DNA of 64,000 nt from Alphaproteobacteria bacterium UBA998 (GTDB lineage Bacteria; Pseudomonadota; Alphaproteobacteria; Rickettsiales; UBA998). The stretch spans positions 548-64,547 of the forward strand of contig DBAY01000057.1 of assembly GCA_002291925.1 (NCBI GenBank), read 5' to 3'. The position numbers and the translations under genes are program-made. Shown here in pieces: positions 16,621 through 25,370 of the stretch (positions within the stretch are counted from its first letter, which is position 1; each line of letters opens with the position of its first letter). The notes beneath the pieces are model-generated. The model was not told where the DNA came from. It made no database searches and was given only the letters and a program-made list of their open reading frames with translations.

Positions 16621-17346
16621 TCACTCCATGTACTGTCCGCCGTTGATGGAGAGCGTCTCGCCAGTGATGAAGCCGGCCTGATCGGCCACGAGGAAGAGCA
16701 CGGCGCGGGCGATTTCTTCCGGCTCGCCCATGCGGCCGACGGGGATGCCGCCGATGATTTTCTCCAGCACCGAGCCAGACACCGCCGCCGTCATGTCGGT
16801 GCGGATATAGCCGGGCGCGATGGAGTTCACCGTGATGCCCTTGTTCGCCGTCTCGCGGGCCAGCGCCTTGGTGAAGCCGAGCACCCCGGCTTTTGCGGCG
16901 GAGTAGTTGGTCTGGCCGAACTGGCCGAGCTGGCCGTTGATGGAGCTGATATTGACGATGCGCCCAAACCCCTTGTCGCGCATGGAGCCGATCACCGCGC
17001 GGGCCATGAAATAGCAGGAGTTGAGGTTGGTGTTGATGACCTCCGTCCAGTATTCCGGCGGCATCTTGTGCATGAAGGCATCACGCGTGATGCCCGCATT
17101 GTTCACCAGCACCTCCACCGGGCCACCCATGGCTTCGGCGATCTTCTGCACATGTGCCTGGCATTCGTCGAAGTTGGAGATGTCGAATTTGAAGACGGGA
17201 ATCCCCGTCTCGGCGCGGAACTCCTCCGCCACGCTGTCGCGCGATCCGTAATTGGCGGCGACGTTGTAGCCCGCTTCCTTCAGCGCCACGGCAATCGCCT
17301 TGCCGATGCCGCGCGTTCCCCCGGTGACCAGTGCAATCCGGCTCAT
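16621..17346 (-). CDS. phaB: Acetoacetyl-CoA reductase
   Basis: Encodes 241 residues: a short-chain dehydrogenase that reduces acetoacetyl-CoA to (R)-3-hydroxybutyryl-CoA with NADPH, the second step of PHB synthesis. It has the Rossmann motif TGGTRGIGKAIA, NNAG, the catalytic Ser (VNISSINGQLGQFGQ), and YSAAK. The C-terminus reads ITGETLSINGGQYM. The start at 17346 follows AGAGGGGA; the frame further upstream overlaps phaA. FabG-type specificity cannot be excluded by sequence, but adjacency to phaA argues for PhaB. Confidence 0.93.
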   Translation of the reverse strand: MSRIALVTGGTRGIGKAIAVALKEAGYNVAANYGSRDSVAEEFRAETGIPVFKFDISNFDECQAHVQKIAEAMGGPVEVLVNNAGITRDAFMHKMPPEYWTEVINTNLNSCYFMARAVIGSMRDKGFGRIVNISSINGQLGQFGQTNYSAAKAGVLGFTKALARETANKGITVNSIAPGYIRTDMTAAVSGSVLEKIIGGIPVGRMGEPEEIARAVLFLVADQAGFITGETLSINGGQYME

Positions 17347-17368
17347 ATCATTCCCCTCTTGATTCTGC

Positions 17369-18553
17369 TTAATTTCGTTCGACGCACAGTGCGACGCCCA
17401 TGCCGCCGCCAACGCACAGCGTGGCGAGGCCTTTTTTCGCATCGCGCCGCTTCATCTCATGCAGCAGCGTGACGAGGATGCGTGCACCCGAAGCGCCGAT
17501 GGGGTGGCCGATGGCAATGGCGCCGCCATTGACGTTTACTTTCGACGTATCCCAGCCCATCTCGCGATTGACGCAGACCGCCTGCGCGGCGAAGGCCTCG
17601 TTTGCCTCGATGAGGTCAAGCTGCTCATGCGTCCAGCCCGCTTTCTCCAGCGCCCGGCGCGCGGCGGGAACCGGGCCGATGCCCATGATCTTCGGCTCCA
17701 CGCCGGCTTGTGCCCAGCTGGCAATGCGCGCAAGCACGGGCAGGCCGCGCTTCTCGGCTTCCGAGCGGCGCATCAGCATCACGGCGGCGGCGCCGTCATT
17801 GATGCCGGAGGCGTTGCCCGCCGTCACGGTGCCTTCCTTGTCAAAGGCCGGACGGAGCTTGGCAAGGCTCTCCGCGGTGGTGTCACCACGGATGAACTCG
17901 TCTTTGTCCACCGTCACCATGTCCTTCTTTACCTGCACCTGCACGGGGACGATCTCATCCTTGAACTTGCCCGCCTGCTGGGCGGCGAAGGCTTTTTTCT
18001 GCGATTCGGCGGCGAAGCTGTCCTGATTCTCGCGGGTTAGGCCGTATTGCTTCACGAGATTCTCAGCGGTGTTGCCCATGTGATAATTATTGAAGGCTTC
18101 CCACAGCCCGTCGCGGATCATGGTATCGATCATCTCGACATTGCCGAATTTCACGCCATTGCGCAGGTAAACCACGTGCGGGGCCATGGACATGCTCTCC
18201 TGCCCGCCCGCGATCACAATGTCGGAGTCACCCAGAAGAATGCTCTGCATACCGATGGCCGTGGCGCGCAGACCGGACCCACATACCTGATTGATGCCCC
18301 ACGCAGGGACCTCGTTAGGCAATCCGGCCTTGATAGAAGCCTGACGCGCTGGGTTTTGACCTTGTCCCGCATTCAATACCTGCGCGAGGATGACTTCGGA
18401 AATATGTTGCGGTGCAACATTGGTCTGCGCGATGAGCGCTTTCAGCACTTCCTTGCCGAGCTCATGGGCCGGTAGGTTGGCAAAACTGCCGTTGAAATTA
18501 CCGACCGGGGTGCGCAGCGCCGCGACGATGACGACGTCGTCTTTGGTGGTCAT
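17369..18553 (-). CDS. phaA: Acetyl-CoA acetyltransferase (beta-ketothiolase)
   Basis: Encodes 394 residues. It condenses two acetyl-CoA to acetoacetyl-CoA, the entry step of PHB synthesis. The acyl-accepting Cys91 lies in NQVCGSGLRA, the His in GGAIAIGHPIGASGARI, and the second catalytic Cys in LCVGGGMGVAL. The start at 18553 has AAGGAGA upstream. phaB follows 22 bp downstream, so phaA–phaB form an operon; phaC lies 85 bp upstream in the same orientation. Confidence 0.96.
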   Translation of the reverse strand: MTTKDDVVIVAALRTPVGNFNGSFANLPAHELGKEVLKALIAQTNVAPQHISEVILAQVLNAGQGQNPARQASIKAGLPNEVPAWGINQVCGSGLRATAIGMQSILLGDSDIVIAGGQESMSMAPHVVYLRNGVKFGNVEMIDTMIRDGLWEAFNNYHMGNTAENLVKQYGLTRENQDSFAAESQKKAFAAQQAGKFKDEIVPVQVQVKKDMVTVDKDEFIRGDTTAESLAKLRPAFDKEGTVTAGNASGINDGAAAVMLMRRSEAEKRGLPVLARIASWAQAGVEPKIMGIGPVPAARRALEKAGWTHEQLDLIEANEAFAAQAVCVNREMGWDTSKVNVNGGAIAIGHPIGASGARILVTLLHEMKRRDAKKGLATLCVGGGMGVALCVERN

Positions 18554-18638
18554 AAGCGATTCTCCTTGTTGGGTATGGGAGCTATGTAGACGCGTTTTAT
18601 GGATTTCCAAGGGTAAAGTAAAGTGGGAGCTTGGTTTT

Positions 18639-19703
18639 CTACGCGTGGGCGAACCATGCGGCCAGAGGTTTCCACAATTGCGATTGCCTGCGCGTGCCGG
18701 TGATCATGCCGATATGCCCGGTCTGCGGACGGTGCAGCGTGACATGGGGCAATTGCTCTGCCAGCGCCACGGCGGAACCTTGCGGCACGATACGATCATG
18801 TTGCGGTGCAGCAATCAGGGTGGGGGTGGTGATGGAGGCTGGGTCGATGGTGACGCCGCCGACTTCCCATTGCCGCCGGTAGGTGCGGTTTTCCTGCTGA
18901 CAGTCGATGAAGCATTCCACCGCCACATGGCGGGGCAGGGGCACACAATCATTAGCCCAGTGCTCGATGGCGGTGAAGTAATCGCGCTCCGCCTTGGTTT
19001 TCAGCGTGGGGAATTCGCGGAACTTTTCCTGAAAGCGCCACGGGTCGCTCTGGTAGAACAGGTAAAGAATGCTCTCGCCGGGAAGGAAGGGCAGGCGCGC
19101 CAGCGTCTGGCGCAGCGCCTCGGCCCGCGCGTCGGAGAGTTGCAGATGGCACGCATCCGCCGCGTGGAAATGCCAAGGCGTTGCCAGCAGGGCCATGCGA
19201 TCAATCAGCTCCGGATGATGCCGCGCAAGCGCCAGCGCGATGAGCCCGCCCATGCAATAGCCCACCAGCCCGGCAGGCGTGCCATGCACGGTGTGCACAT
19301 GCCGCGCGGCGGGGGTAAGAATCTCCGCCACATACTCGGCGATGCTAAAGGCTTGCTCCATCGCGCCCGGTACGCCCCAGTCGAGCAGGTAGACGTCATG
19401 CCCCTGTGACGCGAGGAAGCGCACGAGGCTGCGCTTTTCATCGAGGTCGAGAATGTAATAGCGGTTGATGAGCGACGGGACGATAAGCAGCGGACGCTTT
19501 TGCGCCTTGCCTTCTGCGGGATAATGATAAAGCCGCGCCGCATGTTTCTGCCAGACCGCTTTGGGCGGGGCCGGGTAGCGCACGGCATCGCGGCTGTAAC
19601 GGAGGAAGCTCTGCACCCCCGCCAGCGTTTCCTGCTGCCGTTTCAGCGCTTCGCGCAGGATGGCCTGACGCAGCGGCGCGGGCAGGGCGGAGAAATCAGG
19701 CAC
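18639..19703 (-). CDS. phaC: Poly(3-hydroxybutyrate) synthase, class III-type PhaC subunit
   Basis: A GTG start at 19703 is preferred. It overlaps the phaE stop in GTGCCTGA, has GGA six bases upstream, and gives 354 residues, the standard length of class III PhaC. The triad then falls at Cys150 (lipase-like box GYCMGG), Asp303 (QHDRIV) and His330 (QTGHIGMI), close to the positions known for class III enzymes. It polymerises (R)-3-hydroxybutyryl-CoA at the granule surface. The longer frame to 19895 only re-reads phaE in another frame. Followed by phaA–phaB. Confidence 0.92.
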   Translation of the reverse strand: MPDFSALPAPLRQAILREALKRQQETLAGVQSFLRYSRDAVRYPAPPKAVWQKHAARLYHYPAEGKAQKRPLLIVPSLINRYYILDLDEKRSLVRFLASQGHDVYLLDWGVPGAMEQAFSIAEYVAEILTPAARHVHTVHGTPAGLVGYCMGGLIALALARHHPELIDRMALLATPWHFHAADACHLQLSDARAEALRQTLARLPFLPGESILYLFYQSDPWRFQEKFREFPTLKTKAERDYFTAIEHWANDCVPLPRHVAVECFIDCQQENRTYRRQWEVGGVTIDPASITTPTLIAAPQHDRIVPQGSAVALAEQLPHVTLHRPQTGHIGMITGTRRQSQLWKPLAAWFAHA

Positions 19704-20025
19704 GCCGTTCCAATTCGGCGACCTGGCGCTCCAACTCGAGGATGCGCCGTTCGCAGATCGCAAGGCGTTCTGCAAACAGAGAAAGCTTGCCATGCTCGTC
19801 TGCAGGTGCAGGGGAAGAAGCTGCAGCATGGTGCGCGGCGCGGGGGCTGGTGTGGGATGGCTCGTCATGGGCGGGCTCGCCGGGGGCAGGGGCATAAGAC
19901 TGCTGCATTTTCTGCAGCATGTCCAGCGAGGCGTTCAGGTAGCGCTCATCCTGCATGAACTGCTTCATCTGCTCCTGCCAGAGATCGACGAACATACGGG
20001 CCATGTCAGTGGGGTCTTGTTGCAT
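19696..20025 (-). CDS. phaE: Short PhaE-like subunit of PHA synthase
   Basis: Encodes 109 residues. The N-terminal helix MQQDPTDMARMFVDLWQEQM and following FMQDERYLNASLDMLQKMQ resemble PhaE/PhaR-type activating subunits. A Pro/Ala/His-rich linker follows (about 47–75), then a coiled coil (LAICERRILELERQVAELERR). Classical PhaE has over 300 residues and class IV PhaR about 200, so this is a much reduced partner. It is translationally coupled to phaC by an 8-bp overlap, the strongest evidence for its role. Assignment by context plus N-terminal resemblance. Confidence 0.72.
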   Translation of the reverse strand: MQQDPTDMARMFVDLWQEQMKQFMQDERYLNASLDMLQKMQQSYAPAPGEPAHDEPSHTSPRAAHHAAASSPAPADEHGKLSLFAERLAICERRILELERQVAELERRA

Positions 20026-20051
20026 TGCACAATCATCCGGCGTCGAGTTTA

Positions 20052-20080
20052 TTGCAGGTGCGTCACGCGGGTGTTACTAT
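20052..20080 (+). promoter_or_regulatory. Candidate sigma-70 promoter of phaR
   Basis: TTGCAG, 17-bp spacer, TACTAT, about 53 bp before the phaR start. It lies in the 108-bp region between the divergent phaE and phaR starts, which is rich in TTGCA/TGC words; PhaR regulators are known to bind TGC-rich sites, so autoregulation here is plausible. Confidence 0.5.
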
Positions 20081-20133
20081 AAGCGACTGCTGCCCAAAGG
20101 CAATCGCAACCGACCCAACCCGGAGACAACAAT

Positions 20134-20658
20134 ATGAGCCCTGCCGCAAGCAAAACCGCCCAGAACTACAAGGTGGTCATCAAGAAATACGCCAACCGCC
20201 GTTTGTACAATACCGAGACCAGCTCCTACATCACGCTGGAGGATGTCAGCCAGATGGTGAAGGAGGGCACAGATTTCGAAGTGCGCGACGCCAAGACCGG
20301 CGAAGACCTCACTCGGCAGGTGCTGGCGCAGATTATCTTTGAGCTGGAGCTGCAAGGCCGCAGCATGATGCCGGTGGGGTTCCTCAAGCGCATGATCACG
20401 CTCTATGACAACAGCGTGGGCGAGTTCCTGCCGCATTACCTGGAACGCAGCATGGAAAGCTTCACGGAGAACCAGGAAAAGATCCGCCAGGTGATGGACG
20501 AGGCGTGGGGCAGCTACAACCCGCTCGGCAAGTTCGAGGAAATAAGCCGCCAGAACATGGAGATGATCCAGAACACCTTCAAGATGTTCAACCCGTTCGA
20601 GGCGTATTTCTCGGCGGCGGACAAACGTCCCGGCAGCAAGGACGGCAAGAAGAACTAA
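20134..20658 (+). CDS. phaR: Polyhydroxyalkanoate synthesis repressor PhaR
   Basis: Encodes 174 residues. The N-terminal DNA-binding PHB/PHA accumulation regulator domain is clear: VVIKKYANRRLYNTETSSYI, TLEDVSQMVKEGTDF, VRDAKTGEDLTRQVLAQII. The C-terminal half, with MFNPFEAYFSAAD, is the granule- or PHB-sensing part. PhaR senses PHB and represses phasin and synthesis genes. CGGAGA precedes the ATG. It is divergent from phaE–phaC, as in other PHB loci. Confidence 0.96.
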   Translation: MSPAASKTAQNYKVVIKKYANRRLYNTETSSYITLEDVSQMVKEGTDFEVRDAKTGEDLTRQVLAQIIFELELQGRSMMPVGFLKRMITLYDNSVGEFLPHYLERSMESFTENQEKIRQVMDEAWGSYNPLGKFEEISRQNMEMIQNTFKMFNPFEAYFSAADKRPGSKDGKKN

Positions 20659-20678
20659 GCGCAACTGGATTGTTCTTT

Positions 20679-22430
20679 TCAGAATCGCTTAGCGCGCATG
20701 ATTCCCGGGTAATTAGGTACAACCTTGCCGTAACTGAGAAGCGAGGCTGTGTCTGTCGTGGGCTTGCCGAAGAAATAGCCCTGCCCGAAGCGCACGCCGC
20801 TTTGGAAGAGGAAAAAGGCGCATTTCTCGTCTTCCACCATCTCGCCGATGGCGGCGATGTTGAGCGAGCGGCACAGGCCAGCCATGGCGCGCAGCATGTC
20901 ACGCCCATGCTGGCTCTGCATGGCTTCCTTCACGTAGCTTCCGTCAATCTTGATGAAATCCACCTGCAGGCTGCGCAGGTAATCGAAGGACGATTCACCG
21001 GAGCCGAAATCATCGAGGCAGATAAGGTTGCCTTCCTTGCGCAGTTTCTGCATGAAATTATTCGCTAGCTTGAGGTCGGCGATTTTGGCGGATTCGGTGA
21101 TCTCCACGATCAACTGCTGACGGACTTGGGGCTGTGCCGCGATAATTTTGTGAAAGCTGTCCATAAATAGCGATGAGCTGAGTGAACGGCCAGAGAGATT
21201 CACTGAAATACGAGGACTACGGCCATCATGGCGCGCCTCTTTGAGCACGTTGAGCGTCTTTTGCGTCATCATAAGGTCGAATTCGTTGATGATACCGGCA
21301 GACTCGCCGAAGCTGATAAAATGAAACGGATTGGCGAAATCCTTGCTGGCTTCATCTTTCAGCCGGACTAGGCCTTCGAAGTGATGAACTGTTCCGGAGC
21401 GGATATCGACAATGGGCTGGAAGGCGATATCAAATTTCTCACTGATCACCACATCTTTGAAACTGGTGATGCGCTGCATGGTATCTTCAAGAAGCTCCTG
21501 GTAACCATCACTAATCGAATCAATGGTAAAGTCTTCGCCGCGCGATTCCGCGAATTTGTTGAGCGTGTAAATTAGGGCGTTTGCCGAATCCTGTTTGGTA
21601 AGCTGTTTTACCCCCGCATTGAGTGTGTGGCTGCGTCCCTCAAAAGATCCGAATTTTGGTACGAGCCGAAGTACCATGCTGCGTATGGCCCCGATAACAT
21701 CTGTAGGGTGCAAACCAGGAGCGTGCAGAAGGCTGTAAGCACTCGCTTCGTTTACAGTCGCAGCCAAATCACCGCCCACTGATTGCCCGCGTAGATAATT
21801 GCCGATTTCCTCAAGCAGTTTACGCGATTGATCAACTTGTAAGCCATCAAGCACCTGCTTTAATTGAGGGAAATCCAGTAATGTAATCTCAAGTTTTTCA
21901 CCTTTTCTTTCGGCTTCGCGGATTTTCTCGGTAGCCTGTATGGAGAAGGCCTCCTTGTTCAGAGTGCCCGTGTCCGCATCGCGTGTGCGGAGATCGTCAT
22001 TGGCGGGCGAGGATTTGCGGGTGCTGAAAGAGAGGAAAGTGTGGTTGTCCATTCGGCTGAAATGGAAGGCAGAAGCCGTCATTATCAGCGGAGCATTCAG
22101 CGTTAGAGAGAAGAAGGAAAAACTAAGTCCTTCCATACGCTGTTCATGAGGGATCTGGCGTAATAGATTGCTGACAGCCTTACGGTCCTCGCTGATCACC
22201 AGATCTGCAAGATTCTTCCCAACCAGTGATTGCGGAACCACGCCGAGCAAACCACCCGTAGCGCCATCGGCAAAAACGACGGTGCCGTCCTTATCCAGTT
22301 CCATCAGCATGTCTGCTGCGGCAAAGGCAAAAGCTACAAATCGGTCGCGCTCACGGCGCAGGGTTTCAGCAGACATTGCATGCATGTCAGGAAAATCGTC
22401 TTCCGGTTGTGTGTTTGCAGGGATGTACAC
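20679..22430 (-). CDS. PAS–degenerate GGDEF–EAL domain protein (c-di-GMP phosphodiesterase-like)
   Basis: 583 residues from a GTG start. Residues about 25–130 look PAS-like (FVAFAFAAADMLMELDKDG). A GGDEF-type region (about 150–270) lacks the GGDEF motif, so no cyclase activity is expected. The EAL domain (about 330–565) has EGL in place of EAL (HHFEGLVRL). It keeps most catalytic and metal-binding positions: ISVNLSG, IVEITES, CLDDFGSGESSFDYLR, VDFIKIDG, AIGEMVED and FGQGYFFGKP. Phosphodiesterase activity is likely but not certain. No membrane helix. Convergent with phaR. Confidence 0.85.
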   Translation of the reverse strand: MYIPANTQPEDDFPDMHAMSAETLRRERDRFVAFAFAAADMLMELDKDGTVVFADGATGGLLGVVPQSLVGKNLADLVISEDRKAVSNLLRQIPHEQRMEGLSFSFFSLTLNAPLIMTASAFHFSRMDNHTFLSFSTRKSSPANDDLRTRDADTGTLNKEAFSIQATEKIREAERKGEKLEITLLDFPQLKQVLDGLQVDQSRKLLEEIGNYLRGQSVGGDLAATVNEASAYSLLHAPGLHPTDVIGAIRSMVLRLVPKFGSFEGRSHTLNAGVKQLTKQDSANALIYTLNKFAESRGEDFTIDSISDGYQELLEDTMQRITSFKDVVISEKFDIAFQPIVDIRSGTVHHFEGLVRLKDEASKDFANPFHFISFGESAGIINEFDLMMTQKTLNVLKEARHDGRSPRISVNLSGRSLSSSLFMDSFHKIIAAQPQVRQQLIVEITESAKIADLKLANNFMQKLRKEGNLICLDDFGSGESSFDYLRSLQVDFIKIDGSYVKEAMQSQHGRDMLRAMAGLCRSLNIAAIGEMVEDEKCAFFLFQSGVRFGQGYFFGKPTTDTASLLSYGKVVPNYPGIMRAKRF

Positions 22431-22501
22431 TTTTTCACTATAAAGGTTAATTCTTATAAATATGTTAACAAAAACAAGAAAAAGACTAACGCTGTGCTTG
22501 G

Positions 22502-22864
22502 CTATTGCACAATCATGATGCGCTGGGCCATATCACGACCGTAATAGAGAGCAACTCGTTCGAGAATACGGGGCTCACTGTGCTGGACCATCAGAGCAAA
22601 CGGGCCAGCGGCTTTGATATATAGAATGGTAGGGCCTTTAGGGCCGGTGGCGGCCAGTTTTAGCGGAAACGTATGCTTGGCCAGTTCGGGGCCGATGATG
22701 CTTGCCCAGTCCCTCACCAGGTTGCGATCCCCAAAGCCGCGCTTGCGCAGGGATTCGGCGGTGGCAAAGCCCAGCGCGCTTTCCATGGTTTTGGGGAACA
22801 GCCGGGCGCGGCGCACGGCGTCGAACGGGCCGGTGGGCTTGCCGGGGTCGGGCGACTTGCTCAT
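22502..22864 (-). CDS. DciA-like DUF721 protein
   Basis: 120 residues. The DUF721 core is visible (WASIIGPELAKHTFPLKL, ILYIKAAGPFALMVQHSEPRILERV). DciA proteins help load the replicative helicase in bacteria without DnaC. The start overlaps the rnhB stop by ATGA, so the frame going back to 23074 is an rnhB shadow. The alphaproteobacterial neighbour order rnhB–DUF721 supports it. Confidence 0.82.
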   Translation of the reverse strand: MSKSPDPGKPTGPFDAVRRARLFPKTMESALGFATAESLRKRGFGDRNLVRDWASIIGPELAKHTFPLKLAATGPKGPTILYIKAAGPFALMVQHSEPRILERVALYYGRDMAQRIMIVQ

Positions 22865-23475
22865 GCCGCGCGCTCCAGCAGGCGGCTGATGGGGGCAAAA
22901 CTGCGGCGGTGAATGGGGGTAATGCCATGCCGCTCCAGCGCGGCGAGGTGGGCGGCCGTGCCATAGCCCGCATGCCCGTCGAAGCCATATTCCGGGTATT
23001 GGCGGGCATAGTCGGCCATGATGCGGTCGCGCGTCACCTTGGCGACGATGGACGCGGCGGCGATGGAGAGGCACCGCGCGTCGCCCTGCACAAACGTATG
23101 CTGCGTGCAGGAAAGCGGGGCGCGCTGGTTGCCGTCGATGAGGGCGGCGTGCAGCATCCCGTAAGAGGGCAGCGCCTCCACCGCGCGCTGCATGGCGAGC
23201 AGGCTGGCGCGCAGGATGTTTAGCGTATCGATCTCCTCGACAGTTGCGAGGCCGGTCGCCACCTCGGCCTGCGCGAGTAGCTGTTCATAGAGCTGTTCGC
23301 GGCGGCGGGCGGAGAGTTTCTTGGAATCGCCGATTCCGTCCGGCAGACACTCAGAGTGCAGGATGACTGCTGCGGCCACCACCGGGCCCGCCAGTGGCCC
23401 GCGGCCGGCTTCATCGACACCGCAGACCAGGCCACCGAAAGATTGCTCGAAACGGATATGAAGCTTAGGTTGCAT
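22861..23475 (-). CDS. rnhB: Ribonuclease HII
   Basis: 204 residues. It cleaves RNA in RNA–DNA hybrids and single ribonucleotides in DNA. Type 2 RNase H motifs: CGVDEAGRGPLAGPVVAAAV with the two first acidic residues, DSKKLSARRRE, ALIDGN, and SIAAASIVAKVTRDRIM. Coupled to the DUF721 gene downstream and 46 bp after the transglycosylase gene. Confidence 0.97.
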   Translation of the reverse strand: MQPKLHIRFEQSFGGLVCGVDEAGRGPLAGPVVAAAVILHSECLPDGIGDSKKLSARRREQLYEQLLAQAEVATGLATVEEIDTLNILRASLLAMQRAVEALPSYGMLHAALIDGNQRAPLSCTQHTFVQGDARCLSIAAASIVAKVTRDRIMADYARQYPEYGFDGHAGYGTAAHLAALERHGITPIHRRSFAPISRLLERAA

Positions 23476-23521
23476 GGGCCGGCAGCCTAGCGGCGGGAGG
23501 GGCAGGCGTCAAACCTACCGT

Positions 23522-25267
23522 TCAGATTTGTGATTCCGGCCACTGGCCATGCGCCAGCGACTCCAGCGAAGCGGCGTCGCGCTCTAGCAACTGGCTGTAA
23601 ATCCAGTAATCGGTCATCACGTTCTTCACATACTCGCGCGTCTCGCGGTAGGGAATGCTCTCGATGAAGAGCAGCGGATCCACCGCCTCCTTCGCCTGCT
23701 CGGCCCAAGCCTGCAGGCTGCCGGGCCCGGCATTGTAGGCGGCAATCAGGTAAATCAAGTTGGTGCCGATGTAGGGCTGATCCTGCAGGTAGCGCAGATA
23801 GCTCTGGCCCACGCGCAGATTGACATGCGGGTCCTTCAGACCGCCCTTCACGGGGGCAACGGCGAGGTAGGCGCTTTCCTGCCCGTCTGCCACCTGCACA
23901 TCGAGGGCGGACTGTTTGTTCACCATATAATGGAAGGTAGACGGGATGATCTGCATCAGCCCCTGCGCTCCGGCCTGGCTGCCGGCGTTGGGGTCGAAAC
24001 CGGACTCACGGCGCACGATGGCCAGCACCAGCGCGGGGTCTACCTTCAGCTCCTCATGCCAGCCCGGCATCGGGTAATGGCTGCGCAGGTCGAGGGTGGC
24101 CATCTGGCTTGCCAGCGGCAGTTGCAGCTTATCGAATTGCAGGGCGGAGGCCGTCCATAGCAGCGCCTTCTGCTCGGTAGGCTCCACGCGGGTGAACACG
24201 CCACGGATGAGCTTTTCCGCTTCATTCACCTGCCCCGCATCGCGCAGCAGGGCGCTCATGGAAATCAGGCGCAGAACAGGCGCGCGAAGTGCGCGGGTGG
24301 AGAGGTTTTCCTGCCCCGCCGCCAGGGCATGGTGCTCATTTGCCGTGGTTTGCGCCAGAAGGCCGTAGAAGCTGGTTTTGTCATGGGCTGCCGAGGCGAG
24401 GTGCTCCTCCGCATGCTCGGTCTGGCCGAGTTGCGCCGCTGTACGGAAAGCCCAGTAATGTGCCTGCGCCTTCCATTCAGGGCGCTTTTCCTCGGCGGCC
24501 CACTCGGCAATCCGGTGGAACGCGGCATGGCTCTCTTCCGAGCGTCCCAGCTGGTGCGCCGTGAGGCCGGCAATCCACAAGGCGCCGGGGAGCGTCTTCT
24601 TCGCCTGCGCGGCCAACCGGCTCGAGGCCTCATGCGCCGCCTTGTACTGGCGCGCGCTGAACTGCCGCAGCACACCTTCCATCACGGAACGCTGGGAGAG
24701 CGTCATGTTCACATAGAGCGAGGGCGGCTGGGGACGGCGTGCGGCGGGCTTGACCGGGCTTTTCGCCAGCGGGGCGAATTGCTTGGAGAGGGCCGGGTCG
24801 AGCGCCGCCAGGCGCTGCTGGATGCGCGCGGCCTGCGGCAGGAATTCATTATGCGCCAGCCATTCCGTCAGCTCCAGAAGGGTGGGGCGATAGGCAGGGC
24901 TTGCCAGCTTCTCGCCTTGCAGCCACGCCAGCAATTCCTTGTTTTTCAGGTGTTGTGCCGCCTTGTCCAGCTCGGCCCATTGGCGGTCGCGCTGCAGGCG
25001 GAAGAGCTGCTGGTAGATCAGCGCGTCCTCGGCATCAAGCGACTGGGCGCTGAAATACTCTTTCAGTGTCATGTAGTCACTGGAAGGCAGGAACACCTCG
25101 GCGGCGGACGTGTCAAAGCGGGGCAGGGGGTAGAAACTGGATACACCGGGGGCGATGGCCAGCCACAAAAGCAGCGTGTAAAGGCCTGCGATGTGCAGAG
25201 GCTTGTAGGAAAATCCGCTACATGCGGGGCTTCCAAATGCCTGGAATTTCATATTCCGAAAACGCAT
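23522..25267 (-). CDS. slt: Soluble lytic murein transglycosylase (Slt70-like)
   Basis: 581 residues. An N-terminal hydrophobic segment (LHIAGLYTLLLWLAIAPGVSS) should export or anchor it. A long helical superhelix domain of about 350 residues follows, then an SLT domain. This has the catalytic Glu in AIVRRESGFDPNAGSQAGA, the signature GLMQIIPST, and IYLIAAYNAGPGSLQAW. It cleaves peptidoglycan to anhydromuropeptides in the periplasm. Start either ATG 25267 or ATG 25252. First gene of a probable slt–rnhB–DUF721 unit. Confidence 0.92.
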   Translation of the reverse strand: MRFRNMKFQAFGSPACSGFSYKPLHIAGLYTLLLWLAIAPGVSSFYPLPRFDTSAAEVFLPSSDYMTLKEYFSAQSLDAEDALIYQQLFRLQRDRQWAELDKAAQHLKNKELLAWLQGEKLASPAYRPTLLELTEWLAHNEFLPQAARIQQRLAALDPALSKQFAPLAKSPVKPAARRPQPPSLYVNMTLSQRSVMEGVLRQFSARQYKAAHEASSRLAAQAKKTLPGALWIAGLTAHQLGRSEESHAAFHRIAEWAAEEKRPEWKAQAHYWAFRTAAQLGQTEHAEEHLASAAHDKTSFYGLLAQTTANEHHALAAGQENLSTRALRAPVLRLISMSALLRDAGQVNEAEKLIRGVFTRVEPTEQKALLWTASALQFDKLQLPLASQMATLDLRSHYPMPGWHEELKVDPALVLAIVRRESGFDPNAGSQAGAQGLMQIIPSTFHYMVNKQSALDVQVADGQESAYLAVAPVKGGLKDPHVNLRVGQSYLRYLQDQPYIGTNLIYLIAAYNAGPGSLQAWAEQAKEAVDPLLFIESIPYRETREYVKNVMTDYWIYSQLLERDAASLESLAHGQWPESQI

Positions 25268-25370
25268 TGCGGACGTGTATACGTTGAAAAATCGTTAATC
25301 TCAAGCAATAAGCATGCCGAGAATTAAGTTTTCCTGTGTAAGAATGCAATAAGTATCTGGAAAGAATGAC

